From: Rothia sp. SD9660Na
GTDB lineage: Bacteria; Actinomycetota; Actinomycetes; Actinomycetales; Micrococcaceae
Assembly: GCF_030064065.1 (NCBI RefSeq)
Contig: NZ_CP125946.1
Span: 1,364,001 to 1,428,000 of the forward strand
DNA: 64,000 bases
Direction: 5' to 3'
The number at the start of each line of letters is the position of its first letter. Positions within the stretch are counted from its first letter, which is position 1. A model generated the notes under the pieces. It was not told the origin of the DNA. It saw nothing but the letters and a program-made list of their open reading frames with translations, and searched no databases. A program made the position numbers and the translations under genes. Shown one piece after another: positions 7,891-18,864 of the stretch.

Positions 7891-9363
7891 TTAGTCAGTG
7901 AAGGGACCGACGGTTTCGCGAGCTTCAGGCAGCACAGCGCCGGCGTCATCAAGGTCACCGACACGGTGGACCTTGACGGTGTTGGTGGAGCCAGCAACGC
8001 CGGGAGGTGAACCTGCTGCCATGACAATCATGTCGTTGGCTTCAGCCAGGCCGTTGGCCAGCATGTAGCGGTCAACCACGGCGGTCATCTCGTCGGTGTC
8101 CTTAGCGGTGGGTGAAACAGCAGCTTCAACACCCCACAGCAGGGACAGGAAGGCTCGGACGGAGGGCTCAGGGGTTAGAGCCAGCACAGGCTTGGCAGGA
8201 CGCAGGCGGGCAAGACGGCGGGCAGTGTCACCGGATTGGGTGAAGGCCGCAATGTACTTGACGTCTTCCAGCTGGTTAGAGATGTTAACTGCTGCACGGG
8301 TAATAGCGCCGCCGCGAGTGCGGGGCGATGAGCCCAGTTCGGGAACGCGGAAGAGGCCGCGTTCCTCGGTGGACTTGATGATGCGGGCCATGGTCTGGAT
8401 GGTGATGATGGGGTACTTACCCACAGAAGTTTCACCGGAAAGCATGACGGCGTCGGCGCCATCGAGGATAGCGTTAGCGCAGTCGGAGGCCTCTGCACGG
8501 GTGGGGGTGGGGTTCTGAATCATGGTTTCTAGCACCTGGGTTGCCACGATGACGGGCTTTGCCCAGCGGCGAGCCAGCTCAATGGCGTGCTTCTGCACCA
8601 GGGGAACCTCTTCGAGGGGGAATTCCACACCCAGGTCGCCACGAGCTACCATGATGCCGTCGAACTTGTCGACGATCTCCTGCAGGTTTTCAACAGCCTG
8701 GGGCTTTTCAATCTTGGCGATGACGGCAATCTTGCGGCCCTCTTCTGCCATGATTTCGTGGACGCGCTGGATGTCGTCGCCGGAGCGGACGAAGGAGAGA
8801 GCGATGATGTCAACGCCCAAGTTCAGGGCGAAACGTAGGTCGCGCTCGTCCTTTTCGGTCAGAGCGGGAATGGAGACGGCAACGCCAGGCAGGTTGATGC
8901 CCTTGTTGTTGGAGATAGGGCCGCCAACGATGACGCGGGTGGTCACGGTGGTCTCGTTGACCTCGATAGCTTCGAGGCGGATCTTGCCGTCATCAATTAG
9001 CAGGGTGTCGCCGGGCTTGACGTCGCCGGGCAGGCCCTTGAAGGTGGTGCCACAGATTTCCTTGGTGCCTTCAACGTCTTCGGTGGTGATCTTGAAGGTG
9101 TCGCCAGGTTCAAGCACCTCGGCGCCGTTCTTGAAGGTTTCGAGGCGAATCTTGGGGCCCTGAAGGTCTGCGAGAATCGCGACGTTGTGACCAAGCTTTT
9201 CAGCCTGCTCGCGGATGGTTGCGTATGAGTTGGTGTGAACCTCGTGGTCACCGTGGCTCATGTTCAGGCGGGCGACGTTCATGCCCGCTTCGATAGCCGC
9301 TGCAATCTTCTCAGGAGCAGAAATTGCGGGGCCAATAGTACAAACAATCTTTGCGCGTCTCAT
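7891..9363 (-). CDS. pyk: Pyruvate kinase
   Basis: A 490-residue pyruvate kinase converting phosphoenolpyruvate and ADP to pyruvate and ATP. It shows RRAKIVCTIGPA at the N-terminus, the NMSHG motif (about 34-38), the active-site segment IAKIEKPQAVENL followed by GIMVARGDLGVE, and MLSGETSVGKYP. The C-terminal allosteric domain is complete. I choose the ATG at 9363 over the adjacent TTG at 9366 because it follows AAGG with a 7-base spacing. It lies in the conserved actinobacterial glt-pyk-pdtaR order, but here two flavodoxin genes separate it from gltD. Confidence 0.96.
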   Translation of the reverse strand: MRRAKIVCTIGPAISAPEKIAAAIEAGMNVARLNMSHGDHEVHTNSYATIREQAEKLGHNVAILADLQGPKIRLETFKNGAEVLEPGDTFKITTEDVEGTKEICGTTFKGLPGDVKPGDTLLIDDGKIRLEAIEVNETTVTTRVIVGGPISNNKGINLPGVAVSIPALTEKDERDLRFALNLGVDIIALSFVRSGDDIQRVHEIMAEEGRKIAVIAKIEKPQAVENLQEIVDKFDGIMVARGDLGVEFPLEEVPLVQKHAIELARRWAKPVIVATQVLETMIQNPTPTRAEASDCANAILDGADAVMLSGETSVGKYPIITIQTMARIIKSTEERGLFRVPELGSSPRTRGGAITRAAVNISNQLEDVKYIAAFTQSGDTARRLARLRPAKPVLALTPEPSVRAFLSLLWGVEAAVSPTAKDTDEMTAVVDRYMLANGLAEANDMIVMAAGSPPGVAGSTNTVKVHRVGDLDDAGAVLPEARETVGPFTD

Positions 9364-9430
9364 CAATCAACCTTAGGTTTGTAGGGGTCTGAGAACCTTT
9401 GGTGCGGTTTCTGTCGATAGGGAATCAACA

Positions 9431-9559
9431 ACCAACATATTCACAGATAGTCAGCATGAAACCAACATGTCCACACCTCATTATACGTTGCTTCGTGAGG
9501 TTTTGGTGGAGGCATTGGGCACTTTTTGTGTCAATGTTCGACACAAACCCCACCAAAAC
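9431..9559. promoter_or_regulatory. Symmetry-rich control region between pyk and the flavodoxin genes
   Basis: The 330-base divergent spacer (9364-9693) contains no gene but several ordered elements. Two direct repeats, ACCAACATATTCACA (9431-9445) and ACCAACATGTCCACA (9461-9475), sit 30 bases apart. An inverted repeat GTTTTGGTGG (9500-9509)/CCACCAAAAC (9550-9559) encloses a second one, TTTGTGTC (9525-9532)/GACACAAA (9540-9547). A TTGACA lies at 9601-9606 with TATTCT at 9635-9640, too far apart to be one promoter. The pattern suggests repressor or activator binding for the divergent genes; the regulator is unknown. Confidence 0.45.
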
Positions 9560-9693
9560 ACACATGAACAGTCATAAACAAACAAAATATGTCATCTAGC
9601 TTGACAGCTTTGAGAACACACGCCGGTAGCACGGTATTCTGTATGCAGAGGCCCCGGTAAGCCACCGGCCCGCAAACAAACGAAAGAGTGCCC

Positions 9694-10284
9694 ATGCCTA
9701 CCCCCAACGTCCTGATCCTCTTCGGTTCAACCTACGGCCACACCGAACGCTACGCCCACTGGATTGCCGAAGACCTGCGCGCCCACGCGTCCGCCCCTCA
9801 GGTCTCCCTCTCCCCCGTTGCCGAAGCAACCGACGAGATGATCGAAGCAGCCGACGTTCTCATCGTCGGTGCTAGCTATCTGGGTGGCTTCCTCACCGGC
9901 GCCCCCACCCTGCGCAAGCGCCGCGAAGCCATGCTCAAGGTGCCCAACCGTGTCTTCTACACCGTCTCCTTTAACGGCACCGAGGTTTACCCCCGCTCTT
10001 ACCTGGATGAGCGCGTCATGAAGAGCTACAAGGCAGACGTCGCCGGTGACTGCCCCGCCTTCCACTTCCGCGGGGGCCTCAAGATGGACGAAATGTCTAA
10101 GCTCCACAAGACTGCCCTCACCGGCGTCAAGACCGCCTACAAGCTCAAGCCCAAGCAGAACGAGTACGACAAGCAGCTGATCGAAGCCTTCGAAAACGGG
10201 GGCGCAGACCACACCAACCGCGACTGGACTAAGCCTCTAATCGCCGAGGTCGAGACCTGCCTGACCGACATCGCAGCCTCATAG
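9694..10284 (+). CDS. Flavodoxin-domain protein 1
   Basis: A 196-residue flavodoxin-like protein. The FMN phosphate-loop signature is LILFGSTYGHTERYAHWIAE near the N-terminus, followed by ADVLIVGASYLGGFLTGAPT around residues 53-72, a likely isoalloxazine-binding loop, and YTVSFNG. It resembles HemG-type or menaquinone-dependent flavodoxins in length and start pattern, but I cannot assign an electron partner. I choose ATG 9694 rather than GTG 9688 because GAAAGAG sits at the right distance only for the ATG. Two bases separate its stop from the start of a paralogous second gene. Confidence 0.75.
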   Translation: MPTPNVLILFGSTYGHTERYAHWIAEDLRAHASAPQVSLSPVAEATDEMIEAADVLIVGASYLGGFLTGAPTLRKRREAMLKVPNRVFYTVSFNGTEVYPRSYLDERVMKSYKADVAGDCPAFHFRGGLKMDEMSKLHKTALTGVKTAYKLKPKQNEYDKQLIEAFENGGADHTNRDWTKPLIAEVETCLTDIAAS

Positions 10285-10286
10285 TC

Positions 10287-10844
10287 ATGAAAACTCTTCT
10301 CATTACCTACGGGAGCCAGTACGGCTATACCGAGCAGTACGCCCGCTGGGCTGGCCAGCAGCTTGACGGGCAGTACGCCGTGCAGTTACTTCCCCTGGAT
10401 GCGCTGACCGAACGAGCCGTGGCAGATGCGGACGTGCTCGTGGCAGGCCTGAGCGACTACGGCGGCTTTCTCACCGGCGCCCAAGAGCTAAAAAAGTACG
10501 AGCAGGAGCTACGGTCTAAGCCCTACGCCCTCTTTACCGTCTCCTTTAGCGGTCTAGCGGGTGCAAGCCAGCAGAAGCTCGATGCCCTGCTGGCCAAGAA
10601 CCTGGGTGAGAGCCTGGTTCAGGACGCCCTGGGCACCTATCACCTGCGCGGAGGACTGGACCACACCCGGCTTTCTTTCAAGCACAAGACCGTGATGGTG
10701 GGCATCCGCTCAGCCATTGCCGCTCTGCCCAAGAAATCTGAGGCTAACCAGCAGATGCTCGACAGTTTCACCCAAAAGACAGTGGATTACTCCAGTGAAG
10801 AGCAGATCGCTCCCCTGGTGCAGGAAGTAGCTGCCCTGGCCTAA
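10287..10844 (+). CDS. Flavodoxin-domain protein 2 (tandem paralogue)
   Basis: A 185-residue protein clearly paralogous to the preceding gene: LLITYGSQYGYTEQYARWAG matches the same P-loop, DVLVAGLSDYGGFLTGAQEL matches the same second loop, and YHLRGGLDHTRLSFKHKT matches FHFRGGLKMDEMSKLHKT. The tandem pair may act as a heterodimer or as alternatives with different redox partners. It starts 2 bases after the first gene's TAG and is closed by a strong hairpin shared with gltD. Function beyond FMN-dependent electron transfer is unknown. Confidence 0.75.
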   Translation: MKTLLITYGSQYGYTEQYARWAGQQLDGQYAVQLLPLDALTERAVADADVLVAGLSDYGGFLTGAQELKKYEQELRSKPYALFTVSFSGLAGASQQKLDALLAKNLGESLVQDALGTYHLRGGLDHTRLSFKHKTVMVGIRSAIAALPKKSEANQQMLDSFTQKTVDYSSEEQIAPLVQEVAALA

Positions 10845-10867
10845 GGGAAGGCTGATCCTCACGCAGA

Positions 10868-10912
10868 AAACCGGCCCCGCCCCAGAGATTCTGAGGCGGG
10901 GCCGGTTTCTTT
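10868..10912. terminator. Bidirectional terminator between flavodoxin 2 and gltD
   Basis: AAACCGGCCCCGCC (10868-10881) pairs perfectly with GGCGGGGCCGGTTT (10895-10908), followed by CTTT. It lies between two convergent genes. Confidence 0.9.
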
Positions 10913-10913
10913 A

Positions 10914-12377
10914 TTAGAGCACCAAATCAATTGCCCGGTCGCTGGGGGCTACCGGTGAGGGCAGCTCGGTGGAGCCGGTCAGGTGCTTTTCGACGGCTGC
11001 TGCGCAAGCGCGTCCTTCAGCGATGGCCCAGACGACCAGGGACTGGCCGCGGCCGGCATCCCCGCAGGAGAAGACGCCGGGGACGTTGGTCATGTAGTTC
11101 TCGTCGCGGGCTACGTTAGTGCGGCGGTCGAGATCTGCACCTACCTGGGTGGTGATGTTATCGTTCTCCTGGCCGGTGAAGCCCAGGGCTAGGAAGACCA
11201 GGTCGGCTGGGATGACGTGTTCTGTACCTGCCTTAGGCACGCGGCGCCCGTCGGGCAGGTATTCGGTTTCAGCGACCTTGAGGCCGGTGAGTTTACCGTT
11301 CTCCCCCATGAATTCGACGGTGGAGGCCAGGTACTTGCGTTCGCCACCCTCTTCGTGAGAGGAGGAGACCTCGAAGACCTTGGGGAACATGGGCCAGGGC
11401 TCGTGGTCGGCGCGGTCTGCCGGGGGCTGGGCGCCGATGGCCAGGGTGGTGATGGAGGCAGCTCCCTGGCGCACGGCGGTGCCGATGCAGTCTGAGCCGG
11501 TATCGCCACCGCCCAGCACGATGACGTGCTTGCCTGCGGCGTTGATGGTCGGCTCTTCGAGGTCACCAGCTACCACCCGGTTGGCTTCGGTCAGGTAGGG
11601 CATGGCGTAGTGGACGCCCTCAAGGTCGGCCCCGGGGATGGGCAGGGCGCGGGGGGCGGTGGCTCCGGTTGCTACGATGACGGCGTCGTAGCGACGCTTG
11701 AGGTCGTCCCAGGTGATGTCTTTGCCGATGTCAACGCCGGTGCGGAAGCGGGTCCCTTCAGCCTTCATGACCTCGATACGGCGGTCCACGATATCTTTTT
11801 CAAGCTTGAAGTCGGGAATACCGTAGCGCAGCAGACCGCCGATCTTATCGTCGCGTTCGAAGACGGCGACGGTAAAACCTGCCTGGGTCAGCTGCTGGGC
11901 AGCTGCTAGACCGGCAGGGCCTGAGCCGACCACTGCCACGGTCTTATCGAGCATACGGTCGGGCATAATGGGCTCGATATAGCCGCCTTCGAAAGCTTGT
12001 TCAGCAATGGTGTATTCAATCTGCTTGATGGTCACCGCAGGCTGGTTGATGCCCAGCACACAGGAGGTTTCGCAGGGGGCCGGGCAGACGCGTCCGGTAA
12101 ACTCGGGGAAGTTGTTGGTTGCGTGCAGGCGCTCTACGGCCTTTTCGGTTTGCTCCCGCCAGGTCAGGTCGTTCCATTCAGGAATCAGGTTACCCAGGGG
12201 GCAGCCGACGTGGCAGAAGGGAACACCGCAGTCCATACAGCGGGAGGCCTGGGTCTTGAGCACAGCCGAGTTCTGGGCGACCTGAACTTCCTTCCAGTCC
12301 AGGATACGGACGGGTACGGGGCGCTTGGGTCGGTCTTGACGGGTGGTTACTTTCAGAAAACCGCGGGGATCAGCCAC
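10914..12377 (-). CDS. gltD: Glutamate synthase (NADPH) small subunit
   Basis: A 487-residue beta subunit of NADPH-GOGAT, which feeds electrons from NADPH to GltB for glutamate formation. Cysteines for two [4Fe-4S] clusters are present (C47/C50/C55/C59 in [13 protein letters not shown] and C98/C102/C106 in CPAPCETSC). The FAD-binding motif GSGPAG is at 151-156 and an NADPH-binding motif [11 protein letters not shown] follows later. It overlaps the end of gltB by 8 bases, which implies translational coupling and a 1:1 product ratio. Confidence 0.97.
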   Translation of the reverse strand: MADPRGFLKVTTRQDRPKRPVPVRILDWKEVQVAQNSAVLKTQASRCMDCGVPFCHVGCPLGNLIPEWNDLTWREQTEKAVERLHATNNFPEFTGRVCPAPCETSCVLGINQPAVTIKQIEYTIAEQAFEGGYIEPIMPDRMLDKTVAVVGSGPAGLAAAQQLTQAGFTVAVFERDDKIGGLLRYGIPDFKLEKDIVDRRIEVMKAEGTRFRTGVDIGKDITWDDLKRRYDAVIVATGATAPRALPIPGADLEGVHYAMPYLTEANRVVAGDLEEPTINAAGKHVIVLGGGDTGSDCIGTAVRQGAASITTLAIGAQPPADRADHEPWPMFPKVFEVSSSHEEGGERKYLASTVEFMGENGKLTGLKVAETEYLPDGRRVPKAGTEHVIPADLVFLALGFTGQENDNITTQVGADLDRRTNVARDENYMTNVPGVFSCGDAGRGQSLVVWAIAEGRACAAAVEKHLTGSTELPSPVAPSDRAIDLVL

Positions 12378-15300
12378 GAGCGGTCACCTCCAAAATCTTG
12401 TTCCAAACCTGCATGGATTCGGTGTCTTCGCCGGCGGCTTCGGCCTCAGCGCGGATAGCTTGTACGGCGGCATAGTCGCGCGGCAGTACCTTGGTGATGC
12501 GGGCGTAGGTGCCCTCCAGGTCTTCCAGCAGGGCGGACGCCAGGGTTGAGCCGGTCTCGGTGCGGTGGCGGGTCAGCAGCTGGGCGACCTCGGCGCGGTC
12601 ATCCTCTGAGAGTTCCAGGAAGCCGAGTTCGCCGGATTCGCGGGATTGCTTGTTGACCTTGGCCATATCGAGGTCGAGCACGTAGGCGGTACCGCCGCTC
12701 ATGCCCGCGCCGAAGTTGCGGCCGGTTGAGCCCAGAATCAGGGCTTTACCGCCGGTCATGTATTCGCAGCCGTGATCGCCGATGCCTTCAACAACCGCAG
12801 TGGCACCGGAGTTACGTACCAGGAAGCGCTCACCGACGATACCGCGGATGAACATTTCGCCGCTGGTGGCCCCGTAGCCGATGACGTTACCGGCAACCAC
12901 GTTCTCTTCGGCAACCAGGGGGGCTGCGGCGTCCGGAGCCACGATAATGCGGCCGCCGGAGAGACCCTTGCCCACGTAGTCGTTGGAGTCGCCGGTCAGG
13001 CGGATGGTGATGCCCTGCGGCAGGAAAGCACCCAGTGACTGACCGGCATGGCCGGTGAGGTTGAGGGTGATGGAGTCGTGGTCCAGCACCTCGATACCGA
13101 AGGTTTTGGTGACGGTGTGGCCCAGCATGGTGCCCACAGAGCGGTCGGTGTTGACCACCGGTGAGTCGATAGTAACCGGGGTGCGATCGCTCAGGGTTGC
13201 CTGGGCGGCAGCGATGAAGGTGTTATCGATGTGCGCCTCTAGTTCGTGGTCCTGGTCCTTGAGGTGGCGGATGCCCCGGCCCTCGTAGGCGACGGCGGTT
13301 GAGGTCAGTACCTTGGTCAGGTCAAGACCGTCGGCCTTCCAGTGGTCGATGGCCTGCGACATATCGAGTACCTCGGCGTGGCCGATAGCTTCGTCCAGGG
13401 TGCGGAAGCCCAGCTGAGCCAGGTATTCGCGCACCTCTTCGGCGATGAACTCGAAGAAGTTGACCACGTGGTCTGCCTGGCCGGTGAAGCGGGCACGCAG
13501 GTCGGGGTTCTGGGTAGCGACGCCCACGGGGCAGGTGTCCAGGTGGCACTTGCGCATCATGATGCAGCCTTCGACGACCAGGGGTGCGGTGGCGAAACCG
13601 TATTCTTCGGCACCCAGCAGGGCGGCGATGATGACGTCGCGGCCGGTCTTGAGTTGGCCGTCAGCCTGCACCACCACGCGGTCGCGCAGACCGTTAATCA
13701 TGAGGGTCTGCTGGGCTTCGGCTAGGCCGAGCTCCCAGGGGGCACCTGCGTGCTTGAGGGAGTTGAGCGGGGCTGCGCCGGTGCCGCCGTCGTGGCCCGA
13801 GATGAGCACGACGTCAGCCTTCGCCTTAGTGACGCCAGCCGCCACGGTGCCGATACCGATTTCGGAGACCAGCTTGACGTGGACGCGGGCGGACGGGTTA
13901 GCCCGCTTGCAGTCGTAGATGAGCTGGGCGAGGTCCTCTATGGAGTAGATATCGTGGTGGGGCGGGGGCGAAATCAGGGAGACGCCGGGGGTGGAGTGGC
14001 GGGTCTTAGCTACCCAGGGGTAGACCTTGGCAGCCATGAGCTGGCCGCCCTCACCGGGTTTGGCGCCCTGGGCCATCTTGATCTGGATATCGTCGGCATT
14101 AGTCAGGTAGAGAGAGGTAACGCCGAAACGGCCGGAGGCTACCTGCTTGATGGCTGAGCGACGTTCGGGGTCCAGCAGACGGTCGACGTCCTCGCCGCCC
14201 TCGCCGGTATTTGACTTAGCGCCCAGTCGGTTCATGGCAATTGCCAGGGTCTCGTGGGCTTCCTTGGAAATAGAGCCGTAGCTCATAGCACCGGTGGAGA
14301 AACGCTTGACGATTTCGCTGACGGGCTCAACCTCGTCGATGGAGATGGGGGTGCGGTCTTCGGTGAAGGTGAAGAGGCCGCGCAGGGTCATCAGGTCCTT
14401 AGCCTGGTCGTCAACCAGCTTGGTGTAGGACTTGAAGATGTCGTAGCGACGGGTCTTGGTCGAGTGCTGCAGACGGAAGATGGTCTGGGGGTTGAAGAGG
14501 TGGGGCGGGCCCTCGCGGCGCCAGTCGTACTCACCGCCGGTTTCCAGGGCGCGGTGGGGCACGGAGACACCGTCGTCGGGGTAGGCGTCGTGGTGGCGCT
14601 TGCGGGTTTCAGCTTCGATGACGTCCAGGCCCACGCCGTCCATCTGGGAGTGGGTGCCGGTGAAGTACTGGTCAACGACCTGCTGGGAAAGGCCAAGGGC
14701 CTCAAAGGTTTGAGCACCGCAGTAGGAGGAGACAGTAGAGATACCCATCTTGGACATAATCTTCTGCAGGCCCTTACCCAGGGCCTTAATCAGGTTGTAG
14801 ACGGCTTCAGACTCGGTCATACCGGTGATCTCGCCTTGGGCTACCAGCTCTTCTACTGATTCCATAGCCAGATAGGGGTTGACCGCCGAAGCGCCGTAAC
14901 CAATGAGGGTAGCAACGTGGTGGACTTCGCGCACGTCACCGGCTTCAACAATCAGAGCAACCTTGGTGCGGGTTGCTGAACGCAACAGGTGGTGGTGGAC
15001 GGCGCTGGTCAGCAGCAAGGACGGGATGGGCGCCCAGGCACCGTTAGAGTTACGGTCAGAGAGAATCAGGAACTGCACACCGCGCTCTACCGCAGCTGAT
15101 ACCTTTTCGCAGATTTCAGCGATACGGGCGCGCAGGGCGTCCTCTCCCCCGTGAGCCGGGTAGAGGCCGCTGACCTTGAGGGCGGCGGGCATGCCGTCCT
15201 CGTCCTCGATATGGGCGATCTTGTCGAGTTCATCGTTGTTGATGACGGGGAAGTTGAGCCCCACGTGCTGAACTTTGACGCGGCCGTTGCGCAGCAGGTT

Positions 15301-17070
15301 GCCGTCGGCACCGATAGAGGTCTTGAGGCTGGTCACCAGCTCTTCACGGATGGAGTCCAGCGGCGGGTTGGTCACCTGGGCAAAGGACTGCACAAAGTAG
15401 TCAAAGAGCAGGCGGTGGCGGGTGGAGAGCACCGCGATGGGGGTGTCGGTACCCATAGCGTAGATGGGTTCAGTGCCGGTCTTTGCCATCGGGACGAGAA
15501 TCTTACGCAGCTCTTCTTCGGTGTAGCCGAAAGTCTGCTGACGCTTGAGAATCGACTTGCGGGAGGCACGGATGTGCTCGCGTTCAGGCAGATCAGCAAG
15601 GTCAACGATGTTCTCATCAGCCCACTGCTTCCAGGGCTGCTCGGCAGCAACCGCTGCCTTGACTTCTTCATCGGGCACCAGGCGTCCTGCCTTGGTGTCA
15701 ACAAAGAACATCTTGCCGGGCGAAACGCGGCCCTTCTCAACAATCTTCTCTTCGGGCATGTCGACCACACCGACCTCAGAGGCCAAAATAACCAGGCCCT
15801 CGTCGGTGACCCAGTAGCGGCCGGGGCGCAGACCATTACGGTCAAGGACGGAGCCCACGTTATCGCCGTCCGTAAAAGCAATCGCGGCGGGGCCGTCCCA
15901 GGGCTCCATGAGGGAGGAGTGGTAGCGGTAGAAGGCGCGGCGGTCCTCGTCCATAGTTTCGTGGTTTTCCCAGGCCTCGGGAACCATCATCATGAGTACC
16001 TGGGCAGCCGAACGGCCTGAGAGCATCAGCAGTTCAGCGACCTCGTCGAAACTCTGGGAGTCAGAGGCACCCACCGAGCAAATCGGGAAGAGCTCTTCGG
16101 GGTTGCGGCCCAGCACCGGGGACTTAAGCTGGGACTGGCGAGCGCGCATCCAGTTGCGGTTGCCCTTGACCGTGTTGATTTCACCGTTGTGGGCGATGGT
16201 GCGGAAGGGCTGGGCCAGGGGCCAGGAGGGGAAGGTGTTGGTGGAAAAACGCGAGTGGACGATCGCCAGCTTGGTGGCAAAACGCGGGTCAGAGAGGTCC
16301 GGGTAGAAGGGTTCAAGCTGCGCGGTGGTCAGCATGCCCTTGTAGACGATGGTGCGCGATGAGAAGGACGGGAAGTAGACACCGAGCTTGTGCTGGGCCC
16401 GCTTGCGCACGCGGAAGGCCTTCTGGTCGAGCTGGCGGCGCTCTGAATCTTCGTCCAGGTTGACCACGGGGATGTGGCCGGTGAAGGGGGCGTTAACGGC
16501 GTCCAGATCTTCGCCGGATGCCTCTGCGATGAACATCTGCACGAAGTAGGGCATGACCTCGCGGGCGGCCTTACCGACGATATCTGCCTTGACCGGAACC
16601 TCGCGCCAGCCGAGCACGCGCAGGCCCTCGCGCTGGGCAATCTGGGTTAGCCCCTCCTTGAGTTCATCTGCGTTCTCGCCACCGGTGGGTAGGTAGGCGG
16701 TACCTACGGCGTATTTACCCAGTTCGGGCAGGGCGAAGTCCACGACCTCGCGCAGGAAGGCGTCCGGAATCTGCAGCAGAATACCGGCGCCGTCGCCGGT
16801 ACCCTCGTCCGCGCCCACAGCACCGCGGTGCTCCAGACGGCGTAGGGCGGTTAGGGCGTGATCAACGATGTCGTGGCCGGGGGTGCCGCGTAGGGTGGCA
16901 ATCATGGCCAGGCCACAGGCGTCCTTTTCGTTCTCCGGGCTATAGAGACCGGTTGCCTCGGGAATGGAGGCGAAAGTGGTGAAGGGTGAGGGGGCGTGCC
17001 CGAGGGTGTGGGGGTCCTGGGTGAAGGTCTTATCGGCGTGGTCTGCATTGCCGAGCATGGTGTGACTCAT
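12370..17070 (-). CDS. gltB: Glutamate synthase (NADPH) large subunit
   Basis: A 1566-residue GOGAT alpha subunit. The class II glutamine amidotransferase nucleophile is C52 (EKDACGLAM), implying removal of about 51 N-terminal residues. The central domain is followed by the FMN synthase domain ([22 protein letters not shown]) and by [3Fe-4S] cysteines in [15 protein letters not shown]. The C-terminal beta-helix domain carries repeated G-rich turns ([23 protein letters not shown]). It makes two glutamates from glutamine and 2-oxoglutarate. ATG 17070 follows a TAGGAA. A sigma70-like promoter about 270 bases upstream gives it a long leader. Confidence 0.97.
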   Translation of the reverse strand: MSHTMLGNADHADKTFTQDPHTLGHAPSPFTTFASIPEATGLYSPENEKDACGLAMIATLRGTPGHDIVDHALTALRRLEHRGAVGADEGTGDGAGILLQIPDAFLREVVDFALPELGKYAVGTAYLPTGGENADELKEGLTQIAQREGLRVLGWREVPVKADIVGKAAREVMPYFVQMFIAEASGEDLDAVNAPFTGHIPVVNLDEDSERRQLDQKAFRVRKRAQHKLGVYFPSFSSRTIVYKGMLTTAQLEPFYPDLSDPRFATKLAIVHSRFSTNTFPSWPLAQPFRTIAHNGEINTVKGNRNWMRARQSQLKSPVLGRNPEELFPICSVGASDSQSFDEVAELLMLSGRSAAQVLMMMVPEAWENHETMDEDRRAFYRYHSSLMEPWDGPAAIAFTDGDNVGSVLDRNGLRPGRYWVTDEGLVILASEVGVVDMPEEKIVEKGRVSPGKMFFVDTKAGRLVPDEEVKAAVAAEQPWKQWADENIVDLADLPEREHIRASRKSILKRQQTFGYTEEELRKILVPMAKTGTEPIYAMGTDTPIAVLSTRHRLLFDYFVQSFAQVTNPPLDSIREELVTSLKTSIGADGNLLRNGRVKVQHVGLNFPVINNDELDKIAHIEDEDGMPAALKVSGLYPAHGGEDALRARIAEICEKVSAAVERGVQFLILSDRNSNGAWAPIPSLLLTSAVHHHLLRSATRTKVALIVEAGDVREVHHVATLIGYGASAVNPYLAMESVEELVAQGEITGMTESEAVYNLIKALGKGLQKIMSKMGISTVSSYCGAQTFEALGLSQQVVDQYFTGTHSQMDGVGLDVIEAETRKRHHDAYPDDGVSVPHRALETGGEYDWRREGPPHLFNPQTIFRLQHSTKTRRYDIFKSYTKLVDDQAKDLMTLRGLFTFTEDRTPISIDEVEPVSEIVKRFSTGAMSYGSISKEAHETLAIAMNRLGAKSNTGEGGEDVDRLLDPERRSAIKQVASGRFGVTSLYLTNADDIQIKMAQGAKPGEGGQLMAAKVYPWVAKTRHSTPGVSLISPPPHHDIYSIEDLAQLIYDCKRANPSARVHVKLVSEIGIGTVAAGVTKAKADVVLISGHDGGTGAAPLNSLKHAGAPWELGLAEAQQTLMINGLRDRVVVQADGQLKTGRDVIIAALLGAEEYGFATAPLVVEGCIMMRKCHLDTCPVGVATQNPDLRARFTGQADHVVNFFEFIAEEVREYLAQLGFRTLDEAIGHAEVLDMSQAIDHWKADGLDLTKVLTSTAVAYEGRGIRHLKDQDHELEAHIDNTFIAAAQATLSDRTPVTIDSPVVNTDRSVGTMLGHTVTKTFGIEVLDHDSITLNLTGHAGQSLGAFLPQGITIRLTGDSNDYVGKGLSGGRIIVAPDAAAPLVAEENVVAGNVIGYGATSGEMFIRGIVGERFLVRNSGATAVVEGIGDHGCEYMTGGKALILGSTGRNFGAGMSGGTAYVLDLDMAKVNKQSRESGELGFLELSEDDRAEVAQLLTRHRTETGSTLASALLEDLEGTYARITKVLPRDYAAVQAIRAEAEAAGEDTESMQVWNKILEVTARG

Positions 17071-17636
17071 GTGGGCCGTTCCTACTTACGTTGGGCTCTG
17101 GTGCCGGTGGAGTGGGCTAAACGGCTGGCGCGCGGGAGCTGGTAGTCACAGGACGCCTGCGGTTTAGCCGCTCCCTTGCAGCACAAGATGTCGGTGGTCG
17201 CCTCGCTGTGACGATGGAGCGTGTGGTGACTCAAGGACGCCCGGGTAGGGGCTTGAGCCTGCGGTTCGCCTCGCATTCGGGTAGGTGCGAGAGTAATCGT
17301 CCATCAGTCTCTAGAGACTTCGTTACGTATGTGTAAATTTATACGCCCCTGCGTGTAAAGATTCAACAGGTGCCCGTAGATTCCACGCGGTGGTTCGGAG
17401 CCCCTCCCCTACTAGATAGCGCCTTTTGCTTGATCTTTACCCTGTGCAGCCTAGGGGAAACCGAATTAGAACATGAATAATTTTCGTAATTATGCAGGGT
17501 TTATTGTTACGCGAGAGTGGTTAATTGAAACAGACTTGAAACTTTAAATCTCGCAAAATGAGACAGTTATTTCATATAGGGGATAGACAAGTGGGGCCCT
17601 GGAACATCCCAGAACCCCACTGACCAGATAGGCAAG
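17071..17636. other. gltB leader and gltB-adhP spacer
   Basis: The 566 bases hold no credible gene. On the minus strand the first 260 or so bases form the gltB leader, which contains an inverted repeat GGCTAAAC (17115-17122)/GTTTAGCC (17162-17169). The rest (17340-17636) is AT-rich, with GTTAC-n6-GTAAA at 17322 and a GTTAC...GAAAC group near 17506-17531; these loosely resemble GlnR half-sites. Confidence 0.4.
17338..17366 (-). promoter_or_regulatory. gltBD promoter
   Basis: Reading the minus strand, TTGAAT (17366-17361) and TATAAA (17343-17338) are separated by exactly 17 bases. The expected transcription start is near 17331. A perfect 14-bp palindrome AGTCTCTAGAGACT (17306-17319) follows just downstream, well placed for an operator. 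Confidence 0.65.
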
Positions 17637-18680
17637 TTAGCGGGTGGCGCCGGTAAAGTCGAGCACCATGCGCCCGTTGATCAAACCGGCATGCATTTCA
17701 TCAAAGATAGCCTGGGCATCTTCGACCGGGCGGAGCTGGACCACGGGCTTAACACGACCCTGGGCACCGAATTCAAAAGCTTCTGCCAGGTCTTGACGGG
17801 TTCCCACCAAAGAGCCCTGCACCTTGATGCCATCTAGCACCAGGCGGGGGATGTTGAGATCCATAGACTCGGTGGGCAGGCCAACAGCAACCACGGTGCC
17901 ACCGGCGCGGACGGAATCAACAGCCTGATTAAAGGCAGCCTTAGCTACCGCGGTGACCACCGCAACATGGGCACCAGCCCCGCCTGTGGTGTTCTTGATT
18001 TCTTCCACGACATCTTCGACATTCTTAGCATTAATGACCACATCTGCCCCGCTATCCTTTGCCAGCAGCAGCTTGTCTTCATTAAGGTCAACCGCAATAA
18101 CCTGGGCCCCGAAGACGTTCTTGGCGTACTGCACAGAGAGGTTGCCCAGGCCGCCTGCACCAAAGCAGACAATCCATTGACCCGGACGGACGCCTGATTC
18201 CTTCACGGCCTTATAGGTGGTCACACCGGCGCAGGTGATGGAGGTTGCCTCAACCGGGTCGAGAGCATCGGGAACCTTGACGGTGTAGTCAGCGTAGAGC
18301 AGGGTGTATTCACTCATGCCACCGTCTGCCGTGTAGCCCGCATTGATGACGGAACGGCAGAAGGTTTCACGGCCGTCCGTGCAGTATTCGCAGTGACCGC
18401 AGCCCTTAAAGAACCAGGGAACACAGACGCGGTCACCCACCTTGAGATGGTCTACGCCGGGGCCAACTTCAGTGATGACACCTACACCCTCATGACCCAG
18501 AATACGACCGGGCTTTTCGCCAAAGTCGCTGGCTGCTACATGCAGGTCGGTATGGCAGATACCTGAGTATTCAATCTTGGCAAGCACCTGACCGTGACCC
18601 ACCTCGGGTACGGGCACATCTTTGATATCCACGGTTCCATCAAGACGGTCAGAAACAACAACAGCTTTCATGGTGGCCAT
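17637..18680 (-). CDS. adhP: Zinc-dependent alcohol dehydrogenase (AdhP type)
   Basis: A 347-residue medium-chain dehydrogenase. Catalytic zinc ligands lie in [10 protein letters not shown] and ILGHEGVG; structural-zinc cysteines are in [16 protein letters not shown]; the NAD-binding Rossmann motif is [14 protein letters not shown]. The overall pattern matches propanol-preferring AdhP enzymes that interconvert ethanol and acetaldehyde. I choose ATG 18680 ([11 protein letters not shown]) because AAGGAG sits 7 bases upstream; the open frame extends 15 codons further without a better site. It is monocistronic and divergent from the kinase-like gene at 18865. Confidence 0.92.
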   Translation of the reverse strand: MATMKAVVVSDRLDGTVDIKDVPVPEVGHGQVLAKIEYSGICHTDLHVAASDFGEKPGRILGHEGVGVITEVGPGVDHLKVGDRVCVPWFFKGCGHCEYCTDGRETFCRSVINAGYTADGGMSEYTLLYADYTVKVPDALDPVEATSITCAGVTTYKAVKESGVRPGQWIVCFGAGGLGNLSVQYAKNVFGAQVIAVDLNEDKLLLAKDSGADVVINAKNVEDVVEEIKNTTGGAGAHVAVVTAVAKAAFNQAVDSVRAGGTVVAVGLPTESMDLNIPRLVLDGIKVQGSLVGTRQDLAEAFEFGAQGRVKPVVQLRPVEDAQAIFDEMHAGLINGRMVLDFTGATR

Positions 18681-18864
18681 GCGAGAGCTCCTTAGAAATA
18701 CAGCAGATTGAGTGTTGTGGCTCACTTAAAGCCTAAATTCTGGGAGTATCCAGGCGCCAGGGGTTGGATATTTTTTCTACTCTGTTACGGCGCTTTTACC
18801 CCTAAGGGCTCTAGTTCGGCAATAATCTATTACCCCCAAAAAAGAAATGTACTAAGCTAGAGCC

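Noticed and set aside
17082..17276. A 64-codon ORF in the gltB leader
   Set aside because: No ribosome binding site or family resemblance; the region is better explained as leader RNA.
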